Shown: in pieces, positions 13,801-24,397 of the stretch | Numbering within the stretch: the first letter of the stretch is position 1 | Layout: the number at the start of each line of letters is the position of its first letter | Source: Hydractinia symbiolongicarpus | Taxonomy: Eukaryota > Cnidaria > Hydrozoa > Anthoathecata > Hydractiniidae | Direction of reading: 5' to 3' | DNA length: 64,000 nucleotides | Assembly (NCBI RefSeq): GCF_029227915.1 | Contig: NC_079879.1 | Coordinates: 26,848,501-26,912,500, forward strand | The notes under the pieces: generated by a model | What the model was told of the DNA's origin: nothing | The model's database searches: none | What the model saw: only the letters and a program-made list of their open reading frames with translations | Translations under genes and position numbers: made by a program

Positions 13801-13892
13801 TCAGTTTGTACAGATTACTCCATATTTACCGTGTGTACCCGTGTTTACAGAAAGACTTTAGAAATCCTAAATGGAATTTTAACTTTTGCAAC

Positions 13893-14216
13893 ATGAGAAT
13901 TGGAAGAAAAGACGTTATAATCATATTGTGCGTTATCCTTGTCCTTCTTTGTGTCATTTTGTTTTGGTCACAATTGTACCGAAGAAAAAGCTCTACTAAA
14001 GTTTGTACCGAATGCACTCAGAAAACAGCAAGTTTATTAGAAAGAGAAATTTATAAAATAAATATAGATATCAAACGCATGGAAAGATATCTTCTATTTG
14101 AAAAACTTGAACAAAATAAAATGCAGAAGAAGTTATCAATACTAAGCACAAAATCAGGTTTAATACAAAATGATCAAGCAATATGGTGGAAAAAATGGTT
14201 ATTAAAAAATACCTAA
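13893..14216 (+). CDS. Possible single-pass type II membrane coiled-coil protein (unrecognised)
   Basis: A 107-residue frame is chosen from the ATG at 13,893 because it puts a short basic N-terminus (MRIGRKD) before a strongly hydrophobic segment at about residues 8-29 (VIIILCVILVLLCVILFW), then YRRK. This is type II topology. The rest is charged and helical (residues about 45-90), with one CxxC (VCTEC). The frame is open upstream to 13,806, with a less plausible start. No family recognised. A possible donor (CAGGTTTA) lies inside near 14,155, so this could be the first exon of a larger type II protein. May also be chance. Confidence 0.35.
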   Translation: MRIGRKDVIIILCVILVLLCVILFWSQLYRRKSSTKVCTECTQKTASLLEREIYKINIDIKRMERYLLFEKLEQNKMQKKLSILSTKSGLIQNDQAIWWKKWLLKNT

Positions 14217-14635
14217 GAAGTTTGATCTAAATTTACAATTTTTCTGGTGCCAACTATTTGGAATCAAATTTATGAAGATTTATAGCTTAAAAAGGATTAA
14301 ATGACTGCTGGTTTCTCAGACTAGTCAGCGAAGCAACATGTCAAGGACTGTTTAAATACATTAGACATAAACATTAATGGTGTAGTAACTACTTTTAACA
14401 GAAACATAATGATAAATGCTAGATGTTCCAAGCTGGATCTGTTTTCCCTAGCTACGAGAATATAGTCCAAATGACGCAGATAATGTTGTTAATAACGCAC
14501 AATAATACCATCTTTGTGGATTTGTATGTTCGTAAACAGTTTTCAACTTTATTAGAATACAAATCAAAACAGAGTTCCGGGTTGTTTCAACGCCAAACGC
14601 CTAAAAATTGATAGCTTTCATTGAATTTTCATTTA

Positions 14636-15273
14636 CTAAGACCACGTTTACACGCAGCCGGGATGAAAAAAAAGTGTTTACACGTGAGCCTCATCCCTGG
14701 ATGAAATCAGCATAATTTCATCCAGGGACGGGTAATCTCATCTCATTGCGTAGAAGTGATATTTATTAATTTGTGAGTGAAAAGGTCAAACGAAAAACGT
14801 AGATTGCTGGCGCCTGAGAGAAGAAGTGTAATATTGTTAGTCATAATTATATCGACAAGTTTAAGTATAGCACCTCTTTTGTTACAGTTTAAAATGGCAT
14901 AATTACTGGTCGAACTCGTATAAATTTAGGATGACATTTCGTTTTATTAAAATAAAATAAAAAACTCTGAAAACTAAAAAACTATATAAATTAACGAAAA
15001 AGTTACAACCAACATCTTCATATTTTTTTTTCAAATGCTTTTTTTACTTCATTGCGTCGGTTGCGCGAAAAGAAAGAATGAATTGATTTTATAGCTTTTA
15101 TATTTAAAATCATGTTCAAAAAATGTGAAAAAGTGTACATTCAGCATTCTCATCCCGGGATGAAACGCCTCAAATACTTTAAATGTGTAAACAATGTGAA
15201 GACTTTCAGTAGACAATCATCCTAGGACGAAACTCATCCCGGGATAAGATTTCACGTGTAAACGGCCTCTAAG
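14636..15273. mobile_element. Non-autonomous DNA transposon (MITE-like), about 0.64 kb
   Basis: The ends are inverted: CTAAGACCACGTTTACACG on the left matches the complement of the right end (CTTAGAGGCCGTTTACACG). Inside are several copies of CATCCCGGGATGAAA or CATCCCTGGATGAAA in both orientations, giving a nested palindromic interior. No coding capacity. Superfamily not assigned because no clear target duplication is visible. Confidence 0.65.
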
Positions 15274-16338
15274 AAAGATCTTTTCTAGTTTTTCCACGGT
15301 TCAAAAATTCAAGCCTACACGAATATATTTACGATATTATTAATGGTTAAGAGGTTATCCATTGTCAATCCATTATCTCTGTAAAGTGTAACTTTTCCCT
15401 TGAGTTGTTCCAAGAATTGGTCTCCTCATAGCCATAATCACAGGTTATAAAATAGTCTAGAAAGTGCCACGATACCACAGCACTCCTGCTACAACGTGTT
15501 CTAACTGTTTCATTTTTTTCAGTATCCCGTCCAAAATAAAGTGCACAAAATCTATGATATAATTAATTATGATAGAATTCCAGAAGAAAATATTAATTAA
15601 AACTAACTTTGGTATAAAAATATCTTGAGTTAAACAAGATACACCTGCTAGGTAGCAGCTGATGTAATTTAATTTAGTGTAAATTAGTGGTATTCTGATT
15701 AATTTTGACTGTACCTAGTCTTCTCTAACTTTAGGAACAACTTTCCAACATACTAGCTAGCTGTACAAAATTTTAATTTAGGTTAAAGATTTTATTAAGA
15801 TGAAGTATTTCCTTGGAGAAGAACAAAAAACATCAGTCTGAAACAAAAGATTGACACCTAAAAATGGTTATTTTGATAGCCTCATAAAAATAAAAAACGT
15901 TATATTTTGTCTATTACTATAAAATATTCAAGAATACCACCCGGAAGATCTGGCGTAAATTGTTTTGTGCACTTTTTGCATGTCATTTTTGTCTTTTTCA
16001 AATAATTAGTATCCACAAAATGTCTAAGAAGTTAATTATAGAATCTTCTAGTCTACAAATTGTTTACGTTAAGTCTAATATACTGGGTGTAATAACGTAG
16101 TGTATTATTTTAAAGAGTAGCCATTTTGATACATTGGTTGCAGAAAAGTTCCATGACGTTAAATATCTCAATTAAGCAAAAACGTTTGGTTGATAAGTAG
16201 TCAATATGCAATTTAGTGACCAAAAGTACAACAAATTTAGCAAAAAAGATTATTGACTTGAAACTTACTATTAGATGTTTTTAGACCAGTCAAGAAGAGT
16301 TAGCATGGAAAACAGTTTTTATTAGCTATACTTCATGC
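15274..16338. other. Non-coding host DNA
   Basis: AT-rich, with no recognisable gene, RNA or element. Confidence 0.4.
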
Positions 16339-16755
16339 TAAGGCCACCATCAAAAATATGCTGTGTTTGCGTCCTGAAGACCCATCAAAAACGAGTCGAT
16401 CGGGCGGTTGGGCATATTTTTCCCCGGGATTTTCAGATCGGAGCAACCAAATTCGTTCCCAGAGCCAAGACAGTATAGCGCCACTCGACATCGTTTGTAG
16501 ATCATTTCTCGCCGCCCTGTAAACTGTCAGTAGCCACAGGAGTGCCCTAAAGGAATGAATTTTAACCGAAATTAATTTTCCCGAGTTTTGTCAATTTTGC
16601 ATAAATTAGTTTTGGCGAAAAAAAAAAATTATTTTTAAAAATTATCTTGCGAAATTTTTTCCCGGTCTTTTTTCGACTTACCGAGTCGGGTTTTTATTAC
16701 CAAAAGGGAGTCGGTCGGAGGACGCGAACACAACATATTCTTAATGACGGCCTAA
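16339..16755. mobile_element. MITE with about 36-bp terminal inverted repeats
   Basis: The left end (TAAGGCC, then about 29 bases including CTGTGTTTGCGTCCT) matches the complement of the right end (TTAGGCC ... TTGTGTTCGCGTCCT, about 16,718-16,755) with a few substitutions. The interior is non-coding and has a second inverted phrase (GAGTCGATCGGGCGG versus GAGTCGGTCGGAGG). Confidence 0.7.
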
Positions 16756-16823
16756 CTAATAACCAATAGGTACAATTTTTTTAGCCAGTGACGTAATTAA
16801 ATTTTGGAATGACCTACAAACAT

Positions 16824-16927
16824 CACCCTCGTCCCCAGGGTTTTTTTACTTTTTGATATGAAAGTCGAAAAATATTTTCATCGTTTTCTCTCATATCAAA
16901 AATTAAAAAACCCTGGGGACGAGGGTG
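16824..16927. repeat. Foldback element, CACCCTCGTCCCCAGGG family
   Basis: A 104-bp inverted repeat: CACCCTCGTCCCCAGGG at the left and its complement at the right, continuing through T/A runs into TGATATGA/TCATATCA. A related copy lies at 26,131-26,209. Confidence 0.85.
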
Positions 16928-16964
16928 CTACAAGGATGAAAATATAATTAGGTTTTCATGTTTC

Positions 16965-17065
16965 CCACGTGTAACTACGAAACCACGTGTAGCTACGAAA
17001 CTATTTGTACCTACGAAACCACGTGTAACTACGAAACCACGTGTAACTACGAAACTATGTGTAAC
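16965..17065. repeat. Tandem repeat, 18-bp unit
   Basis: Five and a half copies of CCACGTGTAACTACGAAA with point variants. Confidence 0.85.
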
Positions 17066-18002
17066 AGAAGTAATTTTGGCGAGTGAAAACTCTACAAATC
17101 GGCCATCCTTAAAACTTTTTCATTTCTTGTATACTCAGAATAAGAAATGACGTGCGCAAAAGGTTTTTGGAGATCGTGGTACTAAATCCTCATACTTATA
17201 TATTACACTAAAATATTGACATTGTATTATAGATAAAAAGCAATCGGTCTGTTCATGATTAAGGTAGAACAAGTTTCTTTGTGTCAGCACAATACCCATG
17301 GAACATTTTTATTCACATCCTAGCAATTATGATTCTTGCCAAAAATGAAACCGTGACGAGTGGTATAATTTAAATGAAATCCATGCTGATCACCGATATA
17401 TATTGCATATATAATATATAACCTCTTTGATCCATTCATTTAGCTTTAGCAGCAATAGCTGCGTCGCTCTGTAGAGTAAAATTGTCCTACCAAACCATTC
17501 CACAAATACTGGCTGTAAGCAATAATGTGTAAAATAAACTATTTCTTCTTTCTACTTTTTTAACTCCTTTGCATCATTTAGGCCCCAAATATGTCAAATT
17601 GTTTTATTTACTCAATTCTCCATTTGTGCGAGCACTATTCAACTTCATCACCAGGGAAAAAAGGTGTGCAAAAAAGTTTTGTATTCCTTTCGTAAAGCAA
17701 ACGTGTTATAAAGTGCGACTTGCTAATTTTAGACTCTTAATCTTAGACTCTTAATCTTAGACTCTTAGAAATGTTCATAAAAAGTTGTTACAAAATACTA
17801 GTTTTAACTTTCATCCTTAAATGCCTGATCATTTTATATTTCAGTATTTTTACACAAATACATTAAACAAACATGTGTGGATATAACATTATTATATCTG
17901 TGATAAAACACTATGATAAAACTATTAGCAAAAATAAGAAAAAAGAAAAAGTTGTTGAAGATTAAAAAGCAAAAATGCTATTGGTTACATCAGATGACAA
18001 AA
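17066..18002. other. Non-coding host DNA
   Basis: Nothing recognised beyond a short triplicated phrase (AGACTCTTAATCTT) at 17,730-17,770. Confidence 0.4.
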
Positions 18003-18430
18003 ATATACAGTCTACTCTCGGTAAGTGGAACCTCCACGAGGCCGAAAAAATGGTTCCATTTATTGAATGTTCCACTTATCCGAATTGTTCGATAAGTGGA
18101 ACCTCTATGAAACCGAAAAAAAGCTCCACTTGAAGTTCTCTCTTATCTGAAATCTGATCTGTTGTTAGCGAGACCGTATGTCCTTGCTGTAGATATACAG
18201 GTTTGACCTGCATCAATTTATTTTAATGTCTTGTACTTGTCGACTAAAGTGGTACATCTAGCTATCGCATCGAAGACTGCACAGCTGCCATCTTGATAGC
18301 AATCGAATGTTCGCATTCGAAAAAAAAAATTTGATTAAAATGATTCGAACGTACTGTAGATGATTTTTCTTTTGGAAAATTTCCACTTACATAAATAAAT
18401 ATTGCTCAAGGGACCAAGAAATGGTTCCAC
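18003..18430. mobile_element. Possible pogo/Tigger-like relic, left part
   Basis: Begins TACAGTCTACTCTCGGTAAG, which resembles pogo/Tigger ends, followed by repeated GTGGAACCTC and TTCCACTTATC phrases in both orientations. The matching right part would be the tandem array at 18,985-19,098. A TTAA insertion splits the two. No transposase frame remains. Confidence 0.4.
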
Positions 18431-18434
18431 TTAA

Positions 18435-18980
18435 CCCTATTCGGTCCGGGGGGGGGGGGGGCGGATTCCGCCCCCCCCGACGGGTTTTTTAATAACTCCT
18501 GATTGCTTTGTTATATGGCTATGATACTTACTGAGTTTCAACATTTATCTATTAGACACCTGCATGCTAATTTTTTAGTTCCCATCCACTTCAGAGGCTT
18601 AGATATTGGCCATTACTCGAAACTACCCCTAAAAATCTCTATGAAATCCTTATAATGGGGAAAATATAATAACTCCTGTTAGGATTATCCTTTGAACTTG
18701 AAACTTCCAACACAACTTTGTTTCATCAAGAACAACCATTTTGAATAATTTGAACACGTGACTAATCCGATTCCCGATTTTGTCGGATTTCACCCGAAAA
18801 TCGGAAAAAAAACGGATTTTCGGGCAATTTTTGGCAATTTTTTATCCGATCCATGTAAAAACCGGAAGATATGTTAAATAACTTTAATACGGAAGATATG
18901 TTAAATAACTTAGCGGAATCCGCCCCCCCCCCCCCCCCCCCCGGTCATCGTATGTTCGAAAAATCCCGGACCGAATAGGG
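18435..18980. mobile_element. piggyBac-type MITE flanked by TTAA
   Basis: The 546-bp element is bounded by TTAA on both sides (18,431-18,434 and 18,981-18,984). Its ends are exact inverted repeats beginning CCCTATTCGGTCCGGG. TTAA targeting plus a CCCT-type end is the piggyBac hallmark. Long G- and C-runs (18,447-18,462, 18,471-18,478, 18,916-18,941) lie just inside both ends around an inverted GCGGATTCCGC. No coding capacity. It interrupts the TTCCACTTATC repeat region. Confidence 0.8.
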
Positions 18981-18984
18981 TTAA

Positions 18985-19098
18985 CTTATCGAAAGTTCCA
19001 CTACTTATCGAAAGTTCCACTACTTATCGAAAGTTCCACTACTTATCGAAAGTTCCACTACTTATCGAAAGTTCCACTACTTATCGAGGGTTCCACCA
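18985..19098. repeat. Tandem repeat, 19-bp unit
   Basis: Five near-identical copies of ACTTATCGAAAGTTCCACT, then a diverged copy ending in GAGGGTTCCACC. The unit resembles phrases at 18,075-18,120, so the array probably grew from the terminal sequence of the interrupted transposon. Confidence 0.85.
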
Positions 19099-19414
19099 TA
19101 GTCAGAAGAAAACGTTTACCAGTATGTTTGTCCCACACAAGATTTTGCTGCACTTTCATCTCATCAAATAAAAGAATACGTGAAAATGACAATGGGATGG
19201 CAATATCACAAAATAATAATTGTTACATGACACCAAACATTGAAATACATGTAACAAAATGTTTATCATTTACAATATGAGCTTTGGCTTGGTGTTTGCT
19301 AGAACATCACGACATCTACAAAACATACAATCGTTTCATGAATAACATAACTCTGTCCCTACTTATTTCAGTCATATCACAGTATCAGATCCATCGCTAC
19401 ACAGTAGTACTTAT

Positions 19415-20359
19415 TTGATAAAACACTCTGTACCGAAGACATATATACCAAGTCCACCTACACATCCTTTATATCATGATTTATACCACAGGTCGTGTGA
19501 TTGCTTTCTTTTATTGTTGGTTCAAAAAAGTTGTTCTAATTGTGTCAAAACCTCATCAAAGACAACAAAAGATTGCAAATTAACATTTAAGTCATCAACA
19601 ATGACTACCAAACTTAAAGCTCCTATATCCAAAACATCAGGGGCAAGAATTTAATTGACATTACAGAACTACGGGATTAAAAATAAGCAATTGAAAAACG
19701 AACTTCAAATATTGCGGGAAGAAATTGCAACTATTGCTTTACCAATTTCTTCCGATTTGAACAACGACTTTATGTCAATAATGTCAATCGCCGATCACAG
19801 TAAAATGCCACCATTCATGAAATTTTTTTGGGAGGAACAGCAGAGATATTCATCAACTTCAAAGCATGGTATACGATATCATCCAATGATAATCAGATAT
19901 TATCTCTTGCTTGCAGGAAAGTCTCCAGCAGCCTATGATGACATGCGGTACAACGAGCAGACAGGGACAGGTTTTGTAGTGCTTCCTAGTCGAAGACGAC
20001 TACGCGATTATAAAAACTACATACGTCCTCAGCTTGGGTTTAATAAGGACATTTTCTTGGAACTGAAAAATAAAGTTGCTAATTTCAGTGACATTGAGAA
20101 AATGGTTGTTATCCAATCCTTAGGTAGCTGCAAGGTCTTTATTCTGGAGACAAAGTTGTCAAAGTTGTGGTACTTAAGGGTTTCTTTAACCATGATTGTG
20201 GTTGCATTTTGTCTTTTACTTGATATGCTGCAGGCTGATGGTCTTTCTTTTGTTACAATGCTACAAAAAAATATTTTAGATAAAATATTTTTCAGACCGA
20301 AACAAGAAAATTTCAAGGAACATTTAAGGCTCAAATTTTCAAATTTTAAGAAATCCTAG
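19415..20359 (+). pseudogene. P-element/THAP9-like transposase fragment
   Basis: Two frame-matched segments are separated by a TAA at 19,652-19,654. The second encodes 234 residues, with an N-terminal helical region, then KHGIRYHPMIIRYYLLLAGK, then LPSRRRLRDYKNYI. An 'RYHP...' block followed by 'LPS.RTLRDY' is what I know from P-element-type (THAP9-like) transposases. No THAP zinc finger and no complete catalytic core are visible, and the C-terminal part after about residue 160 no longer looks like the family. Interpreted as a relic; family assignment from motif memory. Confidence 0.5.
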
Positions 20360-22244
20360 GCTAAACCAAATGCTTAGGTTTCTTATAAAAGCCTGTGCAT
20401 AGCTACTTTGAAGCTGGAAAATGTTTCTGTGGCAAGTTTATTGTTGGGATGGATCTAGATATTAAGGTAGTTCTTGTGTCAACTGGAATAAAAGATTTGT
20501 TTACATAATAACTATCACATTAGTCAAATATGGGGAATAATCACAAAAATATGCTACTTGAACTTACGCCTGAGGATTGCTTCCTGTGGGACATGAAGTT
20601 ATCATACATGTAAGCAACGTTGTCAATGCCACGATCTCTTGTTATTAAATTCACCAGTTTCTTTCGCCAAGCAACGCTAAATTCATCGTTTTTTGGGGGA
20701 ATTCCAAAAATATAGAGACACCAGCGGTGCCTCTAGATACATTACAACTAAAAATTGAGCAACTAGCACCAGGCATTTTAAAAGTTTACACAGTACGTAA
20801 CGCTATTAAATTCGTTTAAATTTTCGCATTTTTTACATTTTATGCACCTAAAAGTGGACTGGGCAGTAAAAAATTGGAGAACACAACATAAAATGCGGAA
20901 ATCGGTTTGTACTCGCGGGAGTCACCAGACTATTCTTTTTCTTGTGACTATGGTTCCATACTGCCCTGCCAGTTGACGGGCCAGGACCAACTTGTTAAAA
21001 TGTATTTGCATGCATCAAAACCTTGTATTTAACGTAACTAAATCCAATAAACTGAAAAGACTGAACTTTTTATATTGTTGTATATAGCTACTGAGATTAA
21101 ATCGAGTTACGCGTTTTAAGTTTGTTGTGGGTATCAAAAGCAACACTGCTAGGTAACTCTTTGTGAAAGACCAGATCGTTGATTTGCATTCAAAACACAG
21201 CTGACAGGATCGTATAGAAAAGACATATTTTAAAGTAGTTAGAGACTTGCTTGTTGCATGATTAGAGATGTTTTTAACTGGATTGTTGTGTGCATAATGA
21301 CTAGCTAAATAATTGTGTTATTATGTAACAGCTAGTTAGAAAGTTACTTATTTTCAAACTACAGTTGACTCTCTCTATCTCGAACTATTTACGTTAACGT
21401 TTCAAAATAATTGTTGATGGAATTATTACAACTTGACCTTTTACGTAATTTGAGCAGTGGGATTGTTTTGACTGGTCTTTGGGAGCATCCATGATTAAAA
21501 AATTTTGTAATATATATAAATTTTATGTTTTAATTTATATTTTATGTGATCAATGATAAAACTCAAAAACCTTCAACCAGTTTAACCGTGGTGGTCATTC
21601 AAGTCATTGATGAAAGTCCTACAAACCAATTTCGTGAAAACTAAAAGTACATTAAATTTAAGATGTTATTTCGGTATTTAGTATTCATATTTTTGTTAAA
21701 GTTTTATCAGTGTATTGTAGATCAAATCAGACTGACCAGCCTTAACTTTAAATACCATCAAAAATTTTACAAATAAAGTGTCCTCTTTTCACTACTAAAT
21801 CGCGCCAACCAGCACAGTCAGTAAAGAAAAAGAGAGAAAAGAAGAGATTGAACATGCGAAGAATGCATTAATCGCAAATACATACAGTCAGAAAGTCGTC
21901 ACGTATAAAGGTATAAAATAAGTCAAGTATAAAATCAAGTATAAAAAAAAAAAGATCCAACCAAGAGTGAAACATCAGAAGAATTTACCACATCAGGATG
22001 TCTAACCCTTTTACTAGTTAACACAAGATCAAATGTATTTTTAATCCAAGATGCACTCCAAAAAACTTTTCCAGCAGCACACGACGTTTATTCAACGTTG
22101 ATTCGACGTTGAATTCCGGTCGTGACGTCGCAGTATAAGCCAAAAGACAAAATTAGCTCACCTGAAAGAAAAATCAAAGTTACGAGATTCTGTGTAAAGA
22201 CTGTGATTAGTATATATAGGCGAATAAAAAAGAAAATTTAAGCG
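20360..22244. other. Non-coding host DNA
   Basis: No gene. A pogo-like phrase (CAGTTGACTCTCTCTATCTCG) occurs near 21,363. Otherwise unremarkable. Confidence 0.4.
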
Positions 22245-22455
22245 GCAAGTTCACATATGCGCGCAGTAAGAAACGGATCGAATTTGCGAACCACAGCTGG
22301 AGCAAAATTCATCAGCTTAACTGTGATGAGAAGAAAATCATTGACAGAGAATCCAGAACAACGGCCAGGAAGATAAAAGAAACCATCAATAGTGTAGAAC
22401 ATGACAAACACATAAACAGCATCTCGTATCAACTTCCTAAATTTAGTTACCAGCC
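22245..22455 (+). pseudogene. Penelope-like element, GIY-YIG endonuclease tail relic
   Basis: One plus frame reads SHMRAVRNGS; the next, after a one-base shift, reads EFANHSWSKIHQLN, EKKIIDRESRTTARKIKET and INSISYQLP. This order (EHxRAVR, a His with H-x(2)-W, IIDRE, RKIKEAI, then a C-terminal aromatic or Leu-Pro) is the end of the GIY-YIG endonuclease domain of Penelope-like retroelements. Only this tail remains. The antisense frame is a shadow. Confidence 0.55.
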
Positions 22456-22924
22456 CTACAAAAGAAGTAGTTATTTCCACTTAGGTCTGAAAATGTTGAT
22501 TATCGTAATTAACTGTAATTAACAGCTTGTTTCCTGATTGATTAATTCTTATGAATTTCGATTCTGTGTAGTCATACATCAACTTGTTTAAAAATATTTT
22601 AGACTTATGTAAGGTGTTTTTTAATGCGACGTCTTTCCTTCTATTTTGATAGTACGGTTGACCCTTGTTTTAGCGAACTTGGTTTTTAGCGAATTCCTTA
22701 TTATAGCGAACTAGTTTCTCAGAAGTGTAGATAGTTCTAAATATTTTACAGTTTGTCCAAGCTAGCAAAACTCCTTAAAACCATTTCTGATGCTAGCGTA
22801 CAAAAGCTTAAATTCATAGCTGTATTTGTCTTCCTTTTTATTGTCTTAGAAACAGCAAAAGCTAATTAATGCCAGTAGACACTTTAACTTCTGTGACAAT
22901 TCAACAAGCCTCCTTATATAAGGG

Positions 22925-23230
22925 GAGAAGGTGTAGTATTAGCGCATTTGGCTTGTAATCATAAGGGATCAGGTTTGAGTCCCCACTCCGACGCACCTGT
23001 AAATGTAATGTTGTCAGCCCATGTAATGCTACCTTCTAACCGCTAATTGGTTCGTGTGGCTAGCAAGAAAGTTAGTGCAATGTTATACGTATTTCTAACG
23101 GTAATATAACATAGTTTCAGTCGGAGGGAAGGAAAAGCTAACTGTTAGGAAAGAATCCCAAACACATTTCCTGTGTTTTTGTTTAACCGAAGTTGCAATA
23201 AAGTTTCTTGCGGGAAAGATTATTGCATCT
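22925..23230 (+). mobile_element. tRNA-derived SINE candidate
   Basis: The 5' part has an A-box-like TAGTATTAGCGCATTTGG, a CTTGTAA phrase like a Thr(TGT) anticodon loop, and a B-box-like GGTTTGAGTCC about 35 bases later, so it resembles a degenerate tRNA. About 230 bases of unrelated sequence follow. This is SINE architecture; the 3' end is approximate and no poly(A) tail is clear. Confidence 0.45.
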
Positions 23231-24397
23231 ATTGTTTAACGTGCACTAAGCACTCAGCCTTGAGTAACATTTACTTTTGAACTTTTGAACTATGATAGGG
23301 TAGCAAGGACATGCAAACTGTGTTTCTATTTCAGCTAAAGTTGTGGAAAGTTATTTTTCGAGAAATATATTACACAAGAAACATCATAATGTTAAGTGCG
23401 CTTTACTTGATTCACTACATACTGCATACCAGTACTAAAGCGCTCCACCGATTGTGTGACACTGTTTGTGGTTCTTATTAAGCGCTCCACTGGGCGTTCA
23501 ATTCTAGGCTGTACAGTAACTCGTGGCTTAACCCGGTGGCTTGACGCCAAAGAAAATACAAAGAAAATAAAACAGCTCAAGGAATTGACCTTTTTGAATT
23601 TGCGTTCGGTTCATTTGAGTAATTTTTGGTGTCTTACCATCCTAATAATTTTTTGCTGGTACAGTGGGCTAAATTCATCCTTGCTACCCCCAATGTCAGG
23701 TAAATTTATTCGTAGCCAGATGCACAAAAAATTGATTTTTTTTTGCAACCTATTGTTTATACTGCGGCTCTGTGGAAAAAAAATCAAATATGCGAGAAGT
23801 TTTCATAAACTAAATTATTTGCTTTAAAAATAGGAAACAGAGATGATGTTATATGCTCGAGCTCGCCTGGATGAGATATTTAGATGCTAATTTAATATAT
23901 GTAAATATATATTTGTTTTTCAAGAAGTCAATACGTGAAGTGACAGCTTAAATAAAATTCATATCAATTTGATAGTACAGTAGTGGTTGTGATGATTCCT
24001 ATTTGTACTTGATTTCTTTTTTATATTTGCAAATCAAAATAGAGTTACCCAGATCTTCACGTAGCTACAACCACACGCTCCCTAAAAACTGTAGTAATTC
24101 GCATGCGGAGACATTGTTTTTGATTTGACTCATTTGACTCACAAGAAAATCTTTGTTTGATAAAAGGTGCCTGCTTTTATAACTTAAAATGTCCACTGTA
24201 AAAGTTTGAATGTATCATTCTCCCAGTCAGTCGTTTTTCCATGCTAAAGAAATACAAAATCACAAAATGAAGAAAACATTACAGTATATTCACAACATTT
24301 CTGATAACATAATAAAAATAACATTTACTGTTTCATATACACACAGAATATTTATATTTTTAACAAATTATGACACCTATACACTATTTTCTAACTG
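23231..24397. other. Intergenic DNA downstream of the three-finger gene
   Basis: Open frames on both strands at 23,390-23,830 overlap and carry no recognisable domain. Contains the putative 3' UTR of the gene ending at 24,398. Confidence 0.35.

Noticed and set aside
23392-23827. Overlapping frames on both strands
   Set aside because: A repeated GTGGAGCGCTT phrase creates them; I cannot assign either to a retroelement or host gene.
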